Positions 24,838 to 34,193 of a stretch of DNA of 64,000 bases are shown here, in pieces. A program made the position numbers and the translations under genes. The notes below the pieces were generated by a model. That model was not told the origin of the DNA. It did not search any database and worked only from the letters and a program-made list of their open reading frames with translations. The stretch spans positions 1-64,000 of the forward strand of contig NZ_JAKMCS010000014.1 in NCBI RefSeq assembly GCF_022662195.1, written 5' to 3'. The first letter of the stretch is position 1, and each line of letters opens with the position of its first letter. Origin of the DNA: Aestuariivivens insulae (GTDB lineage: Bacteria > Bacteroidota > Bacteroidia > Flavobacteriales > Flavobacteriaceae).

Positions 24838-26373
24838 CTATTCCATAATTACATTACTGTACTTGGCATTCACCACAATGCTTTTCCCAGAACTTAAATC
24901 ACCCGTTGAAAACGAAGAGACATTATCCTTTGTCGTTTTATTGGGATGGCTAAATCGAGTACGATCACCTCTAAATTGTAGGTTATATGGTATTTTTGGC
25001 AATACAATAACAGCGTCTGTATTCTGCAAAATAGCATTCAAATTGGTAAAGGTATCATCAATCTTCAAAATTTCTAAATCTCCTATGCTACCATTTATTA
25101 TGGCATTTCCCAACAGATTATCAATTTTAATGTTGGACGAATTCGACGTAAGCACCAGTTGTCCAACGTTTTCTAGGTTAGCCTGCTCTACATAATTTAA
25201 ATTAAGCTCTCCTACATTCCAATGGGTAATATAAATAGGCGAATGGGTAGCATTAATGGAAGTTGTACTTCCATTAATGCTTTGTGCCATAAACTTAGTG
25301 TAAGACAAGTTTGCCTTTAAATTATCTATATTAGAAGCCAATTTTAATTCGCCATGCTTTACATTAAGTTTTAGTTTAGCTCCTTTGGGCATTTTAATTT
25401 TTATGGTTTTCTTCACTTTAGTATGAAGTTTCTTATTAACCAAACGCTCCACAATTACACGCCTTTCGTTTGCTAATTTTCGACGATTTTCATGTAGTTT
25501 CTCTCGTTCTTTAATATGCTTTTCTCGTTCTATGATGTGTTTTTCACGGGCTTTTTCTCGTTCTTCCCTCATTTTGGCACTCCGTTCTGCCATGGCTTCC
25601 ATACGCTCTGCTCTTCGTTCCATTTGTGCTGCAAATCGTTCGCCCCAAGCTTCCATTTGCTTACCATATTGCTCCCCAAACTTCTCGCCCCACTCTTCCA
25701 TTTGCTCGGCGTATTTTTCTTCCCATTCCTTTCCAAATTTTTCGCCCCAAGCTTCCATTTTCTCTGCAAAGTCCTTTCCAAATTTAGACTCGAACTCCTT
25801 GTTATACTTTTCCAAATACTTATCGCCGTCTTTTTTATAGGCCTTATAATCGAATTTTATTTTATTTATTCCTTCAGGTAGCTCCGGTAATTCTGGAAGG
25901 TTTGGCATTTCGGGCATTTCTGGTAACTCTGGAACTTCGGGTACTTCAAAATGAAAATCAAAATTCATCTCTGGCAAGTCTGCCAATTCAAACTTTAGTT
26001 CTTCCAAAATAGCATCAACATCTACTCCATTTGGGTGATCGGAACTATGAACCCAAACTACTGGCGCTTTGCCCCTTGTGTTTATAGTTACTAGACCTTC
26101 AGAAGCATCTACATCTACGTTCCATTGCTTTAAAACTTCTTCTAATTCTTCCTTACTTAGATCTTCACCTTCAATATAAGCTTCAATTTCTACGGTGTTC
26201 TTGTTCCAGGTATCAAATTCTATATTGCAGTAACTTGTATTTAAATCAATGGTCACATCCTTATCGACCTTTATGGACTGCGATACTTTGGTTAGCTTAT
26301 CTTGTGCCGATAATGTCGTGAGCACAAAACAACTAAGTACAAATAACTTTAATTTTATAATTGTCTGTTTCAT
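24838..26373 (-). CDS. Exported protein with DUF4097-like strands and a charged helical repeat
   Basis: 511 residues with a signal peptide (about 1-23, ending L-S-A-Q). The N-terminal beta part (25-110) and C-terminal beta-helix-like part (320-511, T-S-I-N-A-T-H-S, N-L-N-Y-V-E-Q) resemble DUF4097-type putative adhesins. Between them are a P-E-L-P/P-E-M-P repeat (144-168) and a long Glu/Lys/Arg helix (about 185-310). The helix opens with three W-G-E-K/R-F units at 209, 228 and 243. It is the last gene of an operon with an ECF sigma and its membrane anti-sigma partner, 15 nt after the latter, so it is probably a cell-envelope product of that regulon. The insertion of a coiled-coil-like rod in the beta domain is unusual. 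Confidence 0.72.
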   Translation of the reverse strand: MKQTIIKLKLFVLSCFVLTTLSAQDKLTKVSQSIKVDKDVTIDLNTSYCNIEFDTWNKNTVEIEAYIEGEDLSKEELEEVLKQWNVDVDASEGLVTINTRGKAPVVWVHSSDHPNGVDVDAILEELKFELADLPEMNFDFHFEVPEVPELPEMPEMPNLPELPELPEGINKIKFDYKAYKKDGDKYLEKYNKEFESKFGKDFAEKMEAWGEKFGKEWEEKYAEQMEEWGEKFGEQYGKQMEAWGERFAAQMERRAERMEAMAERSAKMREEREKAREKHIIEREKHIKEREKLHENRRKLANERRVIVERLVNKKLHTKVKKTIKIKMPKGAKLKLNVKHGELKLASNIDNLKANLSYTKFMAQSINGSTTSINATHSPIYITHWNVGELNLNYVEQANLENVGQLVLTSNSSNIKIDNLLGNAIINGSIGDLEILKIDDTFTNLNAILQNTDAVIVLPKIPYNLQFRGDRTRFSHPNKTTKDNVSSFSTGDLSSGKSIVVNAKYSNVIME

Positions 26374-26388
26374 TTTTAGATTGATGTT

Positions 26389-26949
26389 TTAGACGGACTG
26401 TGATTCCAATCCCGTTTTGTTTAATTCTTGTAATTGTTCTTTTAAACGATACAATAGGTTTAAACGAAGTTTTAAATTATCAATAAGCGCATTGATTGTT
26501 AACTCGGTTGGCCCTACTTCGGTCAATTCCAAAGACAAACGCTCATACTCTTTGTTAAGCGTTTCTATCTGGGCAATGTAACCATCGAAAACCTCTTTGG
26601 TTTCTGGAGTGTATTTAATTTTTGAAAGCTCGAAATTGATACTCGCCAAATAATAATCTTCAACTTTTTTTAACCCTGGAGACACATCCCCTAATGTTTT
26701 TGTTGTTGTTGTTGAAGCCAATTGCTTATCTGGTTCTACAGGGCCATGCGAAAAATAGGTAAATGCTCCATAACTTAACCCTAAAAGCACTACTATACTG
26801 GCTGCCATACCAAACCAATTAAATGATTGGGGCTTACTTTTCGGTAAGGCCTTGTCCAATTTTTCAAGAAATCGTTCTTGATGATTTTCTGGCATTGCTT
26901 GGCCTGTAACTCTTTCATTTTTAAATAATTCCCTAATATCCTGTGCCAT
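26389..26949 (-). CDS. Probable membrane anti-sigma factor
   Basis: 186 residues with one transmembrane segment at about 46-66 (M-A-A-S-I-V-V-L-L-G-L-S-Y-G), a short cytosolic N-terminus and a helical periplasmic part (about 80-180) rich in Leu and Glu. It is not a FecR protein. The gene overlaps the ECF sigma gene upstream by 17 nt, the usual arrangement for a cognate anti-sigma factor, and the exported DUF4097-like protein follows 15 nt later. The anti-sigma role is inferred from topology and context rather than from a recognised domain. Confidence 0.65.
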   Translation of the reverse strand: MAQDIRELFKNERVTGQAMPENHQERFLEKLDKALPKSKPQSFNWFGMAASIVVLLGLSYGAFTYFSHGPVEPDKQLASTTTTKTLGDVSPGLKKVEDYYLASINFELSKIKYTPETKEVFDGYIAQIETLNKEYERLSLELTEVGPTELTINALIDNLKLRLNLLYRLKEQLQELNKTGLESQSV

Positions 26950-27484
26950 AACCTTTAATTGTTAACAGTTCTTTTAACTTTGTTTTCCCTCTGGATAGTT
27001 GGGTACGTGATGCTACTTCTGAAATATTTAAAATCTCCGAAATCTCTTGATGGTCGTAACCTTCAATCAAGTAAAGCATTACTACATACCGATATTTATC
27101 CGGCAGCTCATTAATAGCTACTTTTACATCGTCTAACGTAATAGTATCGTCTACTAACCATTTGTCGTCCTCGGCAGTATCAATTACCTTTAAGTGCACC
27201 TCATCCAGTTCAACTAAACGCTGTTTTTTGGATTTTAGGAGATCAATACTCTTATTAACGACAATACGTTTTAACCAAGCACCAAAAGTAACCTCTGCTT
27301 TATACAGATGTAACTTAGTGAAAGCCTTAATGAATGCTTCCTGCACTACGTCTTCAGCATCATTGGCATCTTTCAAAAAACGCATAGCAACAATATACAT
27401 ACCATTGCAGTACTGGTTGTACAACTGCAGTTGTGCCTTGCGATTGTTTTGTTTACATTTTTCAATAATGTCAACCTGAAACAT
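26933..27484 (-). CDS. ECF sigma-70 factor (third module)
   Basis: 183 residues from the ATG at 27484 (M-F-Q-V-D-I-I-E-K-C); the in-frame sequence upstream is low-complexity and not part of the family. Region 2 holds Q-L-Q-L-Y-N-Q-Y and D-A-E-D-V-V-Q-E-A-F-I-K-A-F. Region 4 holds L-P-D-K-Y-R-Y-V-V-M-L-Y-L-I-E-G-Y-D-H-Q-E-I-S-E-I-L. This is a RpoE-like sigma, unlike the FecI-like ones in the window. It overlaps the putative anti-sigma gene by 17 nt and heads a three-gene operon. It probably answers envelope stress or a surface cue. Confidence 0.9.
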   Translation of the reverse strand: MFQVDIIEKCKQNNRKAQLQLYNQYCNGMYIVAMRFLKDANDAEDVVQEAFIKAFTKLHLYKAEVTFGAWLKRIVVNKSIDLLKSKKQRLVELDEVHLKVIDTAEDDKWLVDDTITLDDVKVAINELPDKYRYVVMLYLIEGYDHQEISEILNISEVASRTQLSRGKTKLKELLTIKGYGTGY

Positions 27485-27769
27485 GCTTTGGTCTACTTTT
27501 TGGTTTAAGTTAGTTCGTATTAAAAGACGACACAAAAATGAATGTGTTGCAAAAAACAGTTGTTTTTTTATTTTAAAGTATAACAAAGCTAAATAAATAT
27601 GCGTTTGTATTTTTATGATTGCAAGGAACAAATACCATTTGCCGATTGACATTACTGTGATAGAACATCTTTTTTCCTTACTAAAAAAATAAAAAAGCAG
27701 CATTTTATTTTCCCATAATTTCAATTAATAACTGGTATAAATTATCTTTACACCTCTAAAATTTGCTCT

Positions 27770-28327
27770 ATGATGAACACCTTTTTAAAACGAGTAATGG
27801 CATTTCTACTTATTGTTGCTGTTGGAGTTTTTATTTATTCTTACTTAAACGATGGCTTTCAAAAAAGAAAGAGTCCCAAAAAAACAGTTAGTTTTAAAGT
27901 AGACGATTTAAAACTTCAAGTGTTTTACAACAGACCTTCTAAACGCGGAAGGGAAATTTTTGGAGCATTGGTACCTTATAATGAAGTTTGGCGTACTGGA
28001 GCTAATGAAGCCACTACCTTTGAAACCAATAAATCACTTAAAATAGGAAACGACTCATTACAAGCTGGAAAATATACTTTGTGGACCATTCCTAACGATA
28101 CCGCCTGGCATGTTATCTTTAATACCAAACAATATGAATGGGGCGTAGACCATGAAACCTTAAAACCGCTTCGTGAACCGGAATATGATGCCATTAACAT
28201 TTTGGTTCCGGTGGAAAAAATAGATCACGTGGTTGAACAATTTACAATTGCTTTCGATAATTCTACCGACAACCTATCCCTAACAATGGCGTGGGATGAT
28301 GTGAAAATTGAAGTACCACTTAAGTGA
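27770..28327 (+). CDS. DUF2911 domain membrane-anchored protein
   Basis: 185 residues with an N-terminal hydrophobic segment (about 8-26) that is a signal anchor or signal peptide, followed by a DUF2911 domain. The family motifs Y-N-R-P-S-K-R-G-R-E-I-F-G, V-P-Y-N-E-V-W-R-T-G-A-N-E-A and L-Q-A-G-K-Y-T-L-W-T-I-P are clear. DUF2911 proteins are common in Bacteroidota and of unknown function, probably periplasmic. It is monocistronic by spacing, between a divergent sigma gene and meaB. Confidence 0.85.
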   Translation: MMNTFLKRVMAFLLIVAVGVFIYSYLNDGFQKRKSPKKTVSFKVDDLKLQVFYNRPSKRGREIFGALVPYNEVWRTGANEATTFETNKSLKIGNDSLQAGKYTLWTIPNDTAWHVIFNTKQYEWGVDHETLKPLREPEYDAINILVPVEKIDHVVEQFTIAFDNSTDNLSLTMAWDDVKIEVPLK

Positions 28328-28468
28328 ATTGGATGTCTTAGTATTTGGTCATAGTAGGCAGTTCTGATACTTTACTATAAAAACATCAAATAGGAACACT
28401 ATTAATCATACCTCTATTCGTAGTTAGATAAAACTAAAATTGTAAATTAGTCAAACATTCGTTTATAG

Positions 28469-29542
28469 GTGGCAAAAAAAACAACATCGGCATTACAGGA
28501 AAACAAAGGTGTTTCTAAAACAGAAACCACCAATGCCAAATCTATTGGTTCCTTAAAGAAAAAACGAAAAGCCGTTTTAAGCGTAGACTCTTTAGTTACC
28601 GACCTTTTAAACAAAAACACCTCTTCATTAAGTAGAGCCATTACGCTTATTGAAAGTAAAAACCCCAAACATCTAGAGCAAGCCACACAAGTTATTAAAG
28701 CCTGCCTGCCACATGCAAACAAGTCTATTCGCATTGGTATTACTGGGGTGCCAGGTGTTGGAAAAAGCACCTTTATTGAAGCCTTCGGCAAACACCTAAC
28801 AGCTCATGATAAACGCGTAGCTGTATTGGCCATAGACCCTAGTAGCACAATTACCAAAGGCAGTATTTTAGGGGACAAAACCCGAATGGAAGCCTTGGTG
28901 AAAGATAAAAATGCTTACATAAGACCTTCAGCATCTGGAAATGCCCTAGGGGGTGTTGCCAGGAAAACACGGGAAAGTATTATTTTATGTGAAGCCGCTG
29001 GGTTTGATGTTATTATTATTGAAACCGTAGGTGTTGGGCAAAGCGAAACTACCGTACATAGTATGGTCGATTTTTTTCTGCTTTTGAAACTGGCTGGTGC
29101 AGGTGACGAATTACAAGGCATTAAGCGTGGTATTATTGAAATGGCCGATGCTATAGCTATAAACAAATCGGATGGTGATAATTTAAAGAGAGCTAAATTG
29201 GCCAAAGTGGAATTTAACAGGGCGCTTCACCTATATCCTGAAAAGGTTTCGGGTTGGCTACCTAAAGTAACCACTTGCAGTGCCTTACAAAACGATGGTA
29301 TTGACACCATTTGGGAACTTATTTTAGACTATGTAGACCTCACTACCAAAAATGGTTTTTTTAACAAAAAAAGAGCTGAACAAAATAAATTTTGGCTAAT
29401 TCAAACCATAGAGTCCCAATTAAAATCCAATTTTTTCAATTTAGATAGCATTAAAAAGGAATTACAAAAGCAATTGGATTTAATTGAACAGAATAAAACC
29501 ACCCCTTTTGCTGCAGCCGATTATTTATTGTCCCTCAAATAA
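28469..29542 (+). CDS. meaB: Methylmalonyl-CoA mutase-associated GTPase MeaB
   Basis: 357 residues of the ArgK/MeaB G3E family. P-loop G-V-P-G-V-G-K-S-T, switch-type I-D-P-S-S, I-I-I-E-T-V-G-V-G-Q-S-E and base-recognition N-K-S-D-G-D are visible. MeaB loads and protects the adenosylcobalamin cofactor of methylmalonyl-CoA mutase; the mutase genes are not in the window. The start is GTG at 28469, with no better ATG before the conserved core. The N-terminal 50 residues are Lys/Thr-rich and poorly conserved. Confidence 0.93.
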   Translation: MAKKTTSALQENKGVSKTETTNAKSIGSLKKKRKAVLSVDSLVTDLLNKNTSSLSRAITLIESKNPKHLEQATQVIKACLPHANKSIRIGITGVPGVGKSTFIEAFGKHLTAHDKRVAVLAIDPSSTITKGSILGDKTRMEALVKDKNAYIRPSASGNALGGVARKTRESIILCEAAGFDVIIIETVGVGQSETTVHSMVDFFLLLKLAGAGDELQGIKRGIIEMADAIAINKSDGDNLKRAKLAKVEFNRALHLYPEKVSGWLPKVTTCSALQNDGIDTIWELILDYVDLTTKNGFFNKKRAEQNKFWLIQTIESQLKSNFFNLDSIKKELQKQLDLIEQNKTTPFAAADYLLSLK

Positions 29543-29632
29543 TAAATCCTCTTTTAAAATTAAGGACTTATTGACAAACTTTAACTTGTTTTAACTCCTA
29601 TGCTAATTGGTAAGCAAAATTAAATTTCTGAT

Positions 29633-30205
29633 TCAAATAAGCTTAAATCTCCTGAGCAATTTTTCCGCCAGTATATGAAAAATCCATCCAGAAAAAACAC
29701 CAAATATTAACCCGCAAATAATATCCAGTGGATAATGTACGCCCACATAGATTCTACTATAGGCTACAATTAAACTAATACTTATCAACACATAAATAAG
29801 CCATTTATAATAAGATCTTAGTAAAAGACCTCCAAAAATAGCAACTGCCATAGAGTTCGAAGCATGTCCAGAGAAAAAACCATATAAACCACAGCGTACA
29901 GCAATAAAACGCATATGCTCCATAACACCTTCTGTTCTGCAAGGTCTTGTTCGTTCAAAGGTTCTTTTAAAAACATTTGTTATTTGATCGGTAAACGTTA
30001 TCATTAAAGCTAGTACAATTACAAAAAGCAATACAGATTTCAATCCAAATTTTTTATAAAAAAGATATAAAAGCACTAGCCCCAATACAGTTCCAAAAAT
30101 TAATTTGTTCGTAATGGCCAACCATAGATTATCCCAAGGTGCTGTCCCTAGGTTGTTTAAATATAAAAAGAGTTCGGTATCGTATTGTAGAATTTGGTCA
30201 AGCAT
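29633..30205 (-). CDS. PAP2-family membrane phosphatase
   Basis: 190 residues with about five transmembrane segments and the PAP2 signature: K-R-T-F-E-R-T-R-P (motif 1), F-S-G-H-A-S-N-S (motif 2, catalytic His) and S-R-I-Y-V-G-V-H-Y-P-L-D (motif 3). These enzymes dephosphorylate lipid phosphates such as phosphatidate or undecaprenyl pyrophosphate on the outer face of the inner membrane; which one applies here cannot be told. It follows a small acidic protein gene by 8 nt, so the two are probably co-transcribed. Confidence 0.92.
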   Translation of the reverse strand: MLDQILQYDTELFLYLNNLGTAPWDNLWLAITNKLIFGTVLGLVLLYLFYKKFGLKSVLLFVIVLALMITFTDQITNVFKRTFERTRPCRTEGVMEHMRFIAVRCGLYGFFSGHASNSMAVAIFGGLLLRSYYKWLIYVLISISLIVAYSRIYVGVHYPLDIICGLIFGVFSGWIFHILAEKLLRRFKLI

Positions 30206-30213
30206 GAGATTAA

Positions 30214-30441
30214 TTATTCTTCGTATTTTTCTATTTCATTATCGTAAAATTGTGTTGCCATCTTAATGGCGTATTCTGTCTCCTGTTCGAGTTCCTTTCG
30301 GTCTTCTTCATCGAAATCCTCAAACCATTCTACCTCATCATTTTCAAGGTTAATAATGAATCTTGGAAATTCGGTATGGATAACAAAAATAGCGTTGGGA
30401 TGTTCTGTATTATCGCCTAGTATGAATTTTGGTAAGGTCAT
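30214..30441 (-). CDS. Small acidic hypothetical protein
   Basis: 75 residues, strongly acidic in the second half (W-F-E-D-F-D-E-E-D-R-K-E-L-E). The first half has strand-forming segments (F-I-L-G-D, A-I-F-V-I-H-T, R-F-I-I-N-L). No signal peptide or transmembrane segment. It lies 8 nt upstream of the PAP2 gene. I do not recognise a characterised family. The reading frame looks genuine because of codon use and operon position. Confidence 0.7.
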   Translation of the reverse strand: MTLPKFILGDNTEHPNAIFVIHTEFPRFIINLENDEVEWFEDFDEEDRKELEQETEYAIKMATQFYDNEIEKYEE

Positions 30442-30587
30442 TTTTAAAATATTAAGTTAAAAGTGCCTAAAATGCACTAAAGTTTTAAGTGTACTAAGTA
30501 CATTCTGATTATTTGCCCAAAGTTATAATTTATTGATTACAGATAAAGATAGACAAAAGTTCTTTTTCCGATTTCCCATCAATTGTT

Positions 30588-31961
30588 TCAAGCCTCTTCG
30601 GCTATAAGCTTTTTGGTCAAATAATTAAATCGAATATACAACAAAATAGCTGCTGTTGTCAAGCCAGCCAATAAGCCCATCCAAATACCAAAACTACCAT
30701 AAGCATCTTCTTTTCCTAAAAACCAGCTTATTGGAAAGCCTACAAGCCAGTACGACACAAAAGTTATTAGGGTTGGAATTTTAACATCTTGTAACCCTCT
30801 CAATGCCCCTAAAACAATAACCTGTATACTATCACTTATTTGAAAAATAGATGCCGCTATTAGTAATTTGGAGGCGATCCCCAACACAACGGTATTATCG
30901 CTTAAATTCTTCACATCATCAAAATCGACATACAATTTGGGCAATTGATTATGTAACGTAAAAAATATAATAGCAAATCCTATAGCAAATAAGGTTCCCA
31001 TTAAAAACAACGAAAAGGCGATACGGCGTAATTCAAAATAAGCTTTTAACCCTTTTTGGTTACCCACCCGTATCATGGATGCCACACTCAACCCCATAGC
31101 AACCATAAAGGTCATTGAAGACAAATTTAATGCAATTTGGTTTGCTGCTTGCGGATTCTTGCCCAATAACCCACTTAACCATATGGCCGCTGTAAAAATG
31201 GCCACTTCAAAAAACATTTGCATGGCACTGGGAGCGCCAAGGTTTATAATCTTTTTCAGCATTAACTTGTTTAACACAAAAAATTTAATGTTAGTAACAA
31301 AGGCTTTAGATTTTTCTTTCCCTTTTAACAAAAACCAAAGGTAACCAACCATAATAAAGCGGGAAGCCAGTGTGCCATAAGCTGCCCCTACAATACCCAA
31401 AGCAGGAAAACCAAACTTTCCAAATATTAAAATATAATTCAATAATACGTTAACTATATTTCCCAAAATGGTAGCATACATGGGGTATTTGGTCATCGAT
31501 AAGCCATCACTAAATTGTTTAAACGCCTGAAAAACGACTAAAGGAATAAGGGAAAACGCCACTAAATCTAAATAAGGCATAGCTAACACGACCACCTCAT
31601 CTGGCTGTTTCATCAAGTACATTAGTGGTTTGGCAAAAAACACCAGTAAAAACAACAATACGCCTAAAACAATGCATAAAAATAGTCCGTGTTTAAACGC
31701 TGACTTTCCTTTTATAAAGTCCTTGGCCGAATCGGCCTCTGCCGTTAAAGGTGTAATAGCTGTAGAAAAACCAATACCCAAAGACATGGCTATAAACATA
31801 AAACTGTTTCCTAAAGATACTGCAGCTAATTCTGCCGTGCCCAATTGCCCAACCATGATGTTATCAATAAAGCTCACAAAGGTATGCCCCAACATCCCCA
31901 ACATAACTGGCGAAGCCAATTTCCAATTGTACTTAAACTCTTTGGTGTAACTTTTTAAATG
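30588..31961 (-). CDS. MATE-family multidrug/Na+ antiporter
   Basis: 457 residues starting M-H-L-K-S-Y (CAT at 31959-31961), with twelve predicted membrane segments. The MATE features are visible: L-A-S-P-V-M-L-G-M-L-G, F-I-D-N-I-M-V-G-Q-L-G in helix 1-2, and the second-half G-A-P-S-A-M-Q-M-F-F-E. These inner-membrane pumps export cationic compounds in exchange for Na+ or H+. The substrate is unknown. The gene stands alone on the minus strand. Confidence 0.93.
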   Translation of the reverse strand, partial: HLKSYTKEFKYNWKLASPVMLGMLGHTFVSFIDNIMVGQLGTAELAAVSLGNSFMFIAMSLGIGFSTAITPLTAEADSAKDFIKGKSAFKHGLFLCIVLGVLLFLLVFFAKPLMYLMKQPDEVVVLAMPYLDLVAFSLIPLVVFQAFKQFSDGLSMTKYPMYATILGNIVNVLLNYILIFGKFGFPALGIVGAAYGTLASRFIMVGYLWFLLKGKEKSKAFVTNIKFFVLNKLMLKKIINLGAPSAMQMFFEVAIFTAAIWLSGLLGKNPQAANQIALNLSSMTFMVAMGLSVASMIRVGNQKGLKAYFELRRIAFSLFLMGTLFAIGFAIIFFTLHNQLPKLYVDFDDVKNLSDNTVVLGIASKLLIAASIFQISDSIQVIVLGALRGLQDVKIPTLITFVSYWLVGFPISWFLGKEDAYGSFGIWMGLLAGLTTAAILLYIRFNYLTKKLIAEEA

Positions 31962-32311
31962 CATCGCACAAAAATAAACTTTAGTCCTGGGAATAATAGT
32001 TTTTAACAAAAAGATTTAGGTTAAATCTGCTCATTATTGTTGATAAATTTTAATAACACCTTTAATATCAATAAGTTATTTTACGTAATTTTGAAATCCC
32101 CAAGTCCTCTACTCATTTTAGCCTGCACTAGATTAATTTAAAATATATAGAAACATTTAGCTTTTATTTTATTAGGGATTAAAAATAGAATAGCTTATAG
32201 GTTTCAATATGCAAAGGGGGAATTTCCCCCTTTTTGTTATATTCAATTAACAACAAGGAGAATTCCGTTCTACTTTTTTAGTATCTTGAGCTAGGTCAAT
32301 AATTAATTACA
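31962..32311. other. 350-bp divergent spacer with an orphan terminator
   Basis: This gap lies between divergent genes, so no terminator is expected. Yet a plus-strand hairpin with T-run sits at 32213-32235, and a TAnnTTTG element (TAATTTTG) is at 32086-32093. Together they could bound a small RNA of about 130 nt. I see no open reading frame of note. Confidence 0.45.
32213..32235 (+). terminator. Orphan terminator-like hairpin
   Basis: AAAGGGGGA and TCCCCCTTT pair over 9 bp with a 3-nt loop and end in T-rich sequence. No upstream plus-strand gene exists in this spacer to be terminated. Confidence 0.6.
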
Positions 32312-33250
32312 ATGAAACACGTCTATTCAATCTACATAGTATTACTTAGCACTATTGGTTTTTCCCAACAACAATTAGCAGAGCCTTTTTTACCAGAAAT
32401 CATTAAACAATTCCCTAACGTAAGGGACATTGCCATATCTCCCAACGGCAATGAAATTATGTTTACCGCACAAAGTGTTATGGGCAATCTTTCTACAATT
32501 ATCCACTTAAAAAGGGAAGGTAATTCATGGAGTAAGGCTCAAATTGCTCCTTTTTCTGGAAAGCATTTCGATTTAGAGCCTTGTTTCTCACCCGACGGAC
32601 TAAGGCTTTATTTTGTTTCTACGCGACCATTATCAACTAAAACAAATACGCCTAAAGACTTTGATATCTGGTATGTGGAAAGACCTGCTTTAAACGCCAG
32701 TTGGTCCAAACCAAAAAATATGGGAGTTCCTATAAATTCAGAATATGGAGAGTTTTATCCCTCTATTGCCGAAAGCGGAAACCTTTACTTTACAAGAGAT
32801 AATACCACATTAAAGAGAAAAGATGATATCTATATTAGCAAGAATCAAAATGGCGTTTATGCTGAACCCATACGCCTTCCCGATAGTATTAATTCTGAAG
32901 GCTATGAATACAACGCCTTTATTGCTCCAGACGAATCCTATTTAATTTTTGGATGTTACAATAGAACTGATGGTTTAGGTAGCGGCGACCTGTATATAAG
33001 TTACAACGTAGAAAACCAATGGACTAAAGCTGAAAATATGGGGCAAGCTATTAATTCTGATAAAATGGATTATTGCCCCTATGTAGACACCAAAACCAAT
33101 ACACTTTATTTTACGAGCAAACGCGATAATACCAAAACCCAATTCGATAAAACACTGAAAACCGAAGAACTGCTTGCTGAATTAAACAAATATGATAATG
33201 GTTCAAGTAGATTATATAAAGTTAATATTGAACCTTTGGTAAAAAATTAA
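32312..33250 (+). CDS. Exported PD40/WD40-like beta-propeller protein
   Basis: 312 residues with a signal peptide (about 1-19, ending G-F-S-Q). Repeated TolB-type blades follow: I-S-P-N-G-N-E-I-M-F-T, F-S-P-D-G-L-R-L-Y-F-V-S, A-P-D-E-S-Y-L-I-F-G and K-T-N-T-L-Y-F-T-S. Each is followed by D-I-W/D-I-Y/D-L-Y motifs. Such propellers are usually protein- or glycan-binding in the periplasm; no catalytic residues are evident. Its stop codon is one nucleotide from the stop of the convergent flavoprotein gene. Confidence 0.82.
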   Translation: MKHVYSIYIVLLSTIGFSQQQLAEPFLPEIIKQFPNVRDIAISPNGNEIMFTAQSVMGNLSTIIHLKREGNSWSKAQIAPFSGKHFDLEPCFSPDGLRLYFVSTRPLSTKTNTPKDFDIWYVERPALNASWSKPKNMGVPINSEYGEFYPSIAESGNLYFTRDNTTLKRKDDIYISKNQNGVYAEPIRLPDSINSEGYEYNAFIAPDESYLIFGCYNRTDGLGSGDLYISYNVENQWTKAENMGQAINSDKMDYCPYVDTKTNTLYFTSKRDNTKTQFDKTLKTEELLAELNKYDNGSSRLYKVNIEPLVKN

Positions 33251-33251
33251 A

Positions 33252-34193
33252 TCAGAGTTTTGCAACTCCTTTCTTAGCATCTTCAAACTCAGTCATGATA
33301 TCTTCAACGATTTGTGCCACTGGTTTTATATCATGAATCAAACCAGAAATTTGCCCTATTTCCAATTCACCTTCTTCTAAATCACCTTCAAACATACCCC
33401 TCTTGGCTCGGGCCCTACCTAGAAGTTCCTTCAATTGTTCAACCGTTGGCCCTGTTTTGTAAAGCTCTTCAACTTGATTAAAAAACTTATTTTTAATTAA
33501 CCTTACTGGAGCCAACTCTTTCAAGGTTAATTGGGTATCGCCTTCTTTGGCATTGACAATGGCCTGTTTGAATAATTGATGGGCAGAACTTTCTTTACTA
33601 GCCGCAAATCTGCTTCCAATTTGCACGCCATCTGCGCCCAATACCATCGTAGCCAACATAGCACTTCCTGTAGCAATGCCCCCAGCAGCGATTAGTGGAA
33701 TATGAATTTGTTCCTTGACCATTGGAATTAAAGTTAATGTAGTGGTTTCATCCCGTCCATTATGGCCTCCTGCCTCAAAGCCTTCAGCAACTATAGCGTC
33801 GACACCAGCATCCTGAGCTTTCAAGGCAAATTTCACACTGCTCACCACGTGTACCACAGTAATACCCTTTTCTTGTAACCACGACGTCCAAGTTTTAGGA
33901 TTTCCCGCTGAAGTAAACACAATCTTCACGCCTTCCTCCACAATAATATCCATAATCTCTTGGATATTGGGATACAACATGGGGACATTAACCCCAAAAG
34001 GTTTATGAGTAGCCTTTTTACATTTTTGAATGTGTTCCCTAAGAACATCGGGGTACATCGATCCTGCACCAATAAGCCCCAAAATACCAGAGTTACTAGC
34101 AGCAGAAGCCAAACGCCAACCACTGTTCCATACCATACCGGCCTGCACAATGGGATAATCGATACCAAATAAACGGGTTATTCTATTAGTCAT
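33252..34193 (-). CDS. Nitronate monooxygenase / FabK-like flavoprotein
   Basis: 313-residue FMN-dependent TIM-barrel protein of the NMO/2-nitropropane dioxygenase group. Motifs: I-V-Q-A-G-M-V-W near the start, F-G-V-N-V-P, E-G-F-E-A-G-G-H-N-G-R-D with the conserved His, I-A-A-G-G-I-A-T-G and G-A-D-G-V-Q-I-G-S-R-F. The same fold serves FabK enoyl-ACP reductase, so nitronate oxidation is not certain. The ATG overlaps the end of the subtilase gene by 8 nt, indicating co-transcription. Confidence 0.85.
   Translation of the reverse strand: MTNRITRLFGIDYPIVQAGMVWNSGWRLASAASNSGILGLIGAGSMYPDVLREHIQKCKKATHKPFGVNVPMLYPNIQEIMDIIVEEGVKIVFTSAGNPKTWTSWLQEKGITVVHVVSSVKFALKAQDAGVDAIVAEGFEAGGHNGRDETTTLTLIPMVKEQIHIPLIAAGGIATGSAMLATMVLGADGVQIGSRFAASKESSAHQLFKQAIVNAKEGDTQLTLKELAPVRLIKNKFFNQVEELYKTGPTVEQLKELLGRARAKRGMFEGDLEEGELEIGQISGLIHDIKPVAQIVEDIMTEFEDAKKGVAKL

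Noticed and set aside
25516-25881. Plus-strand open frames opposite the charged-repeat protein
   Set aside because: They are mirror frames of the Glu/Lys-rich repeat codons, without start context or family features.
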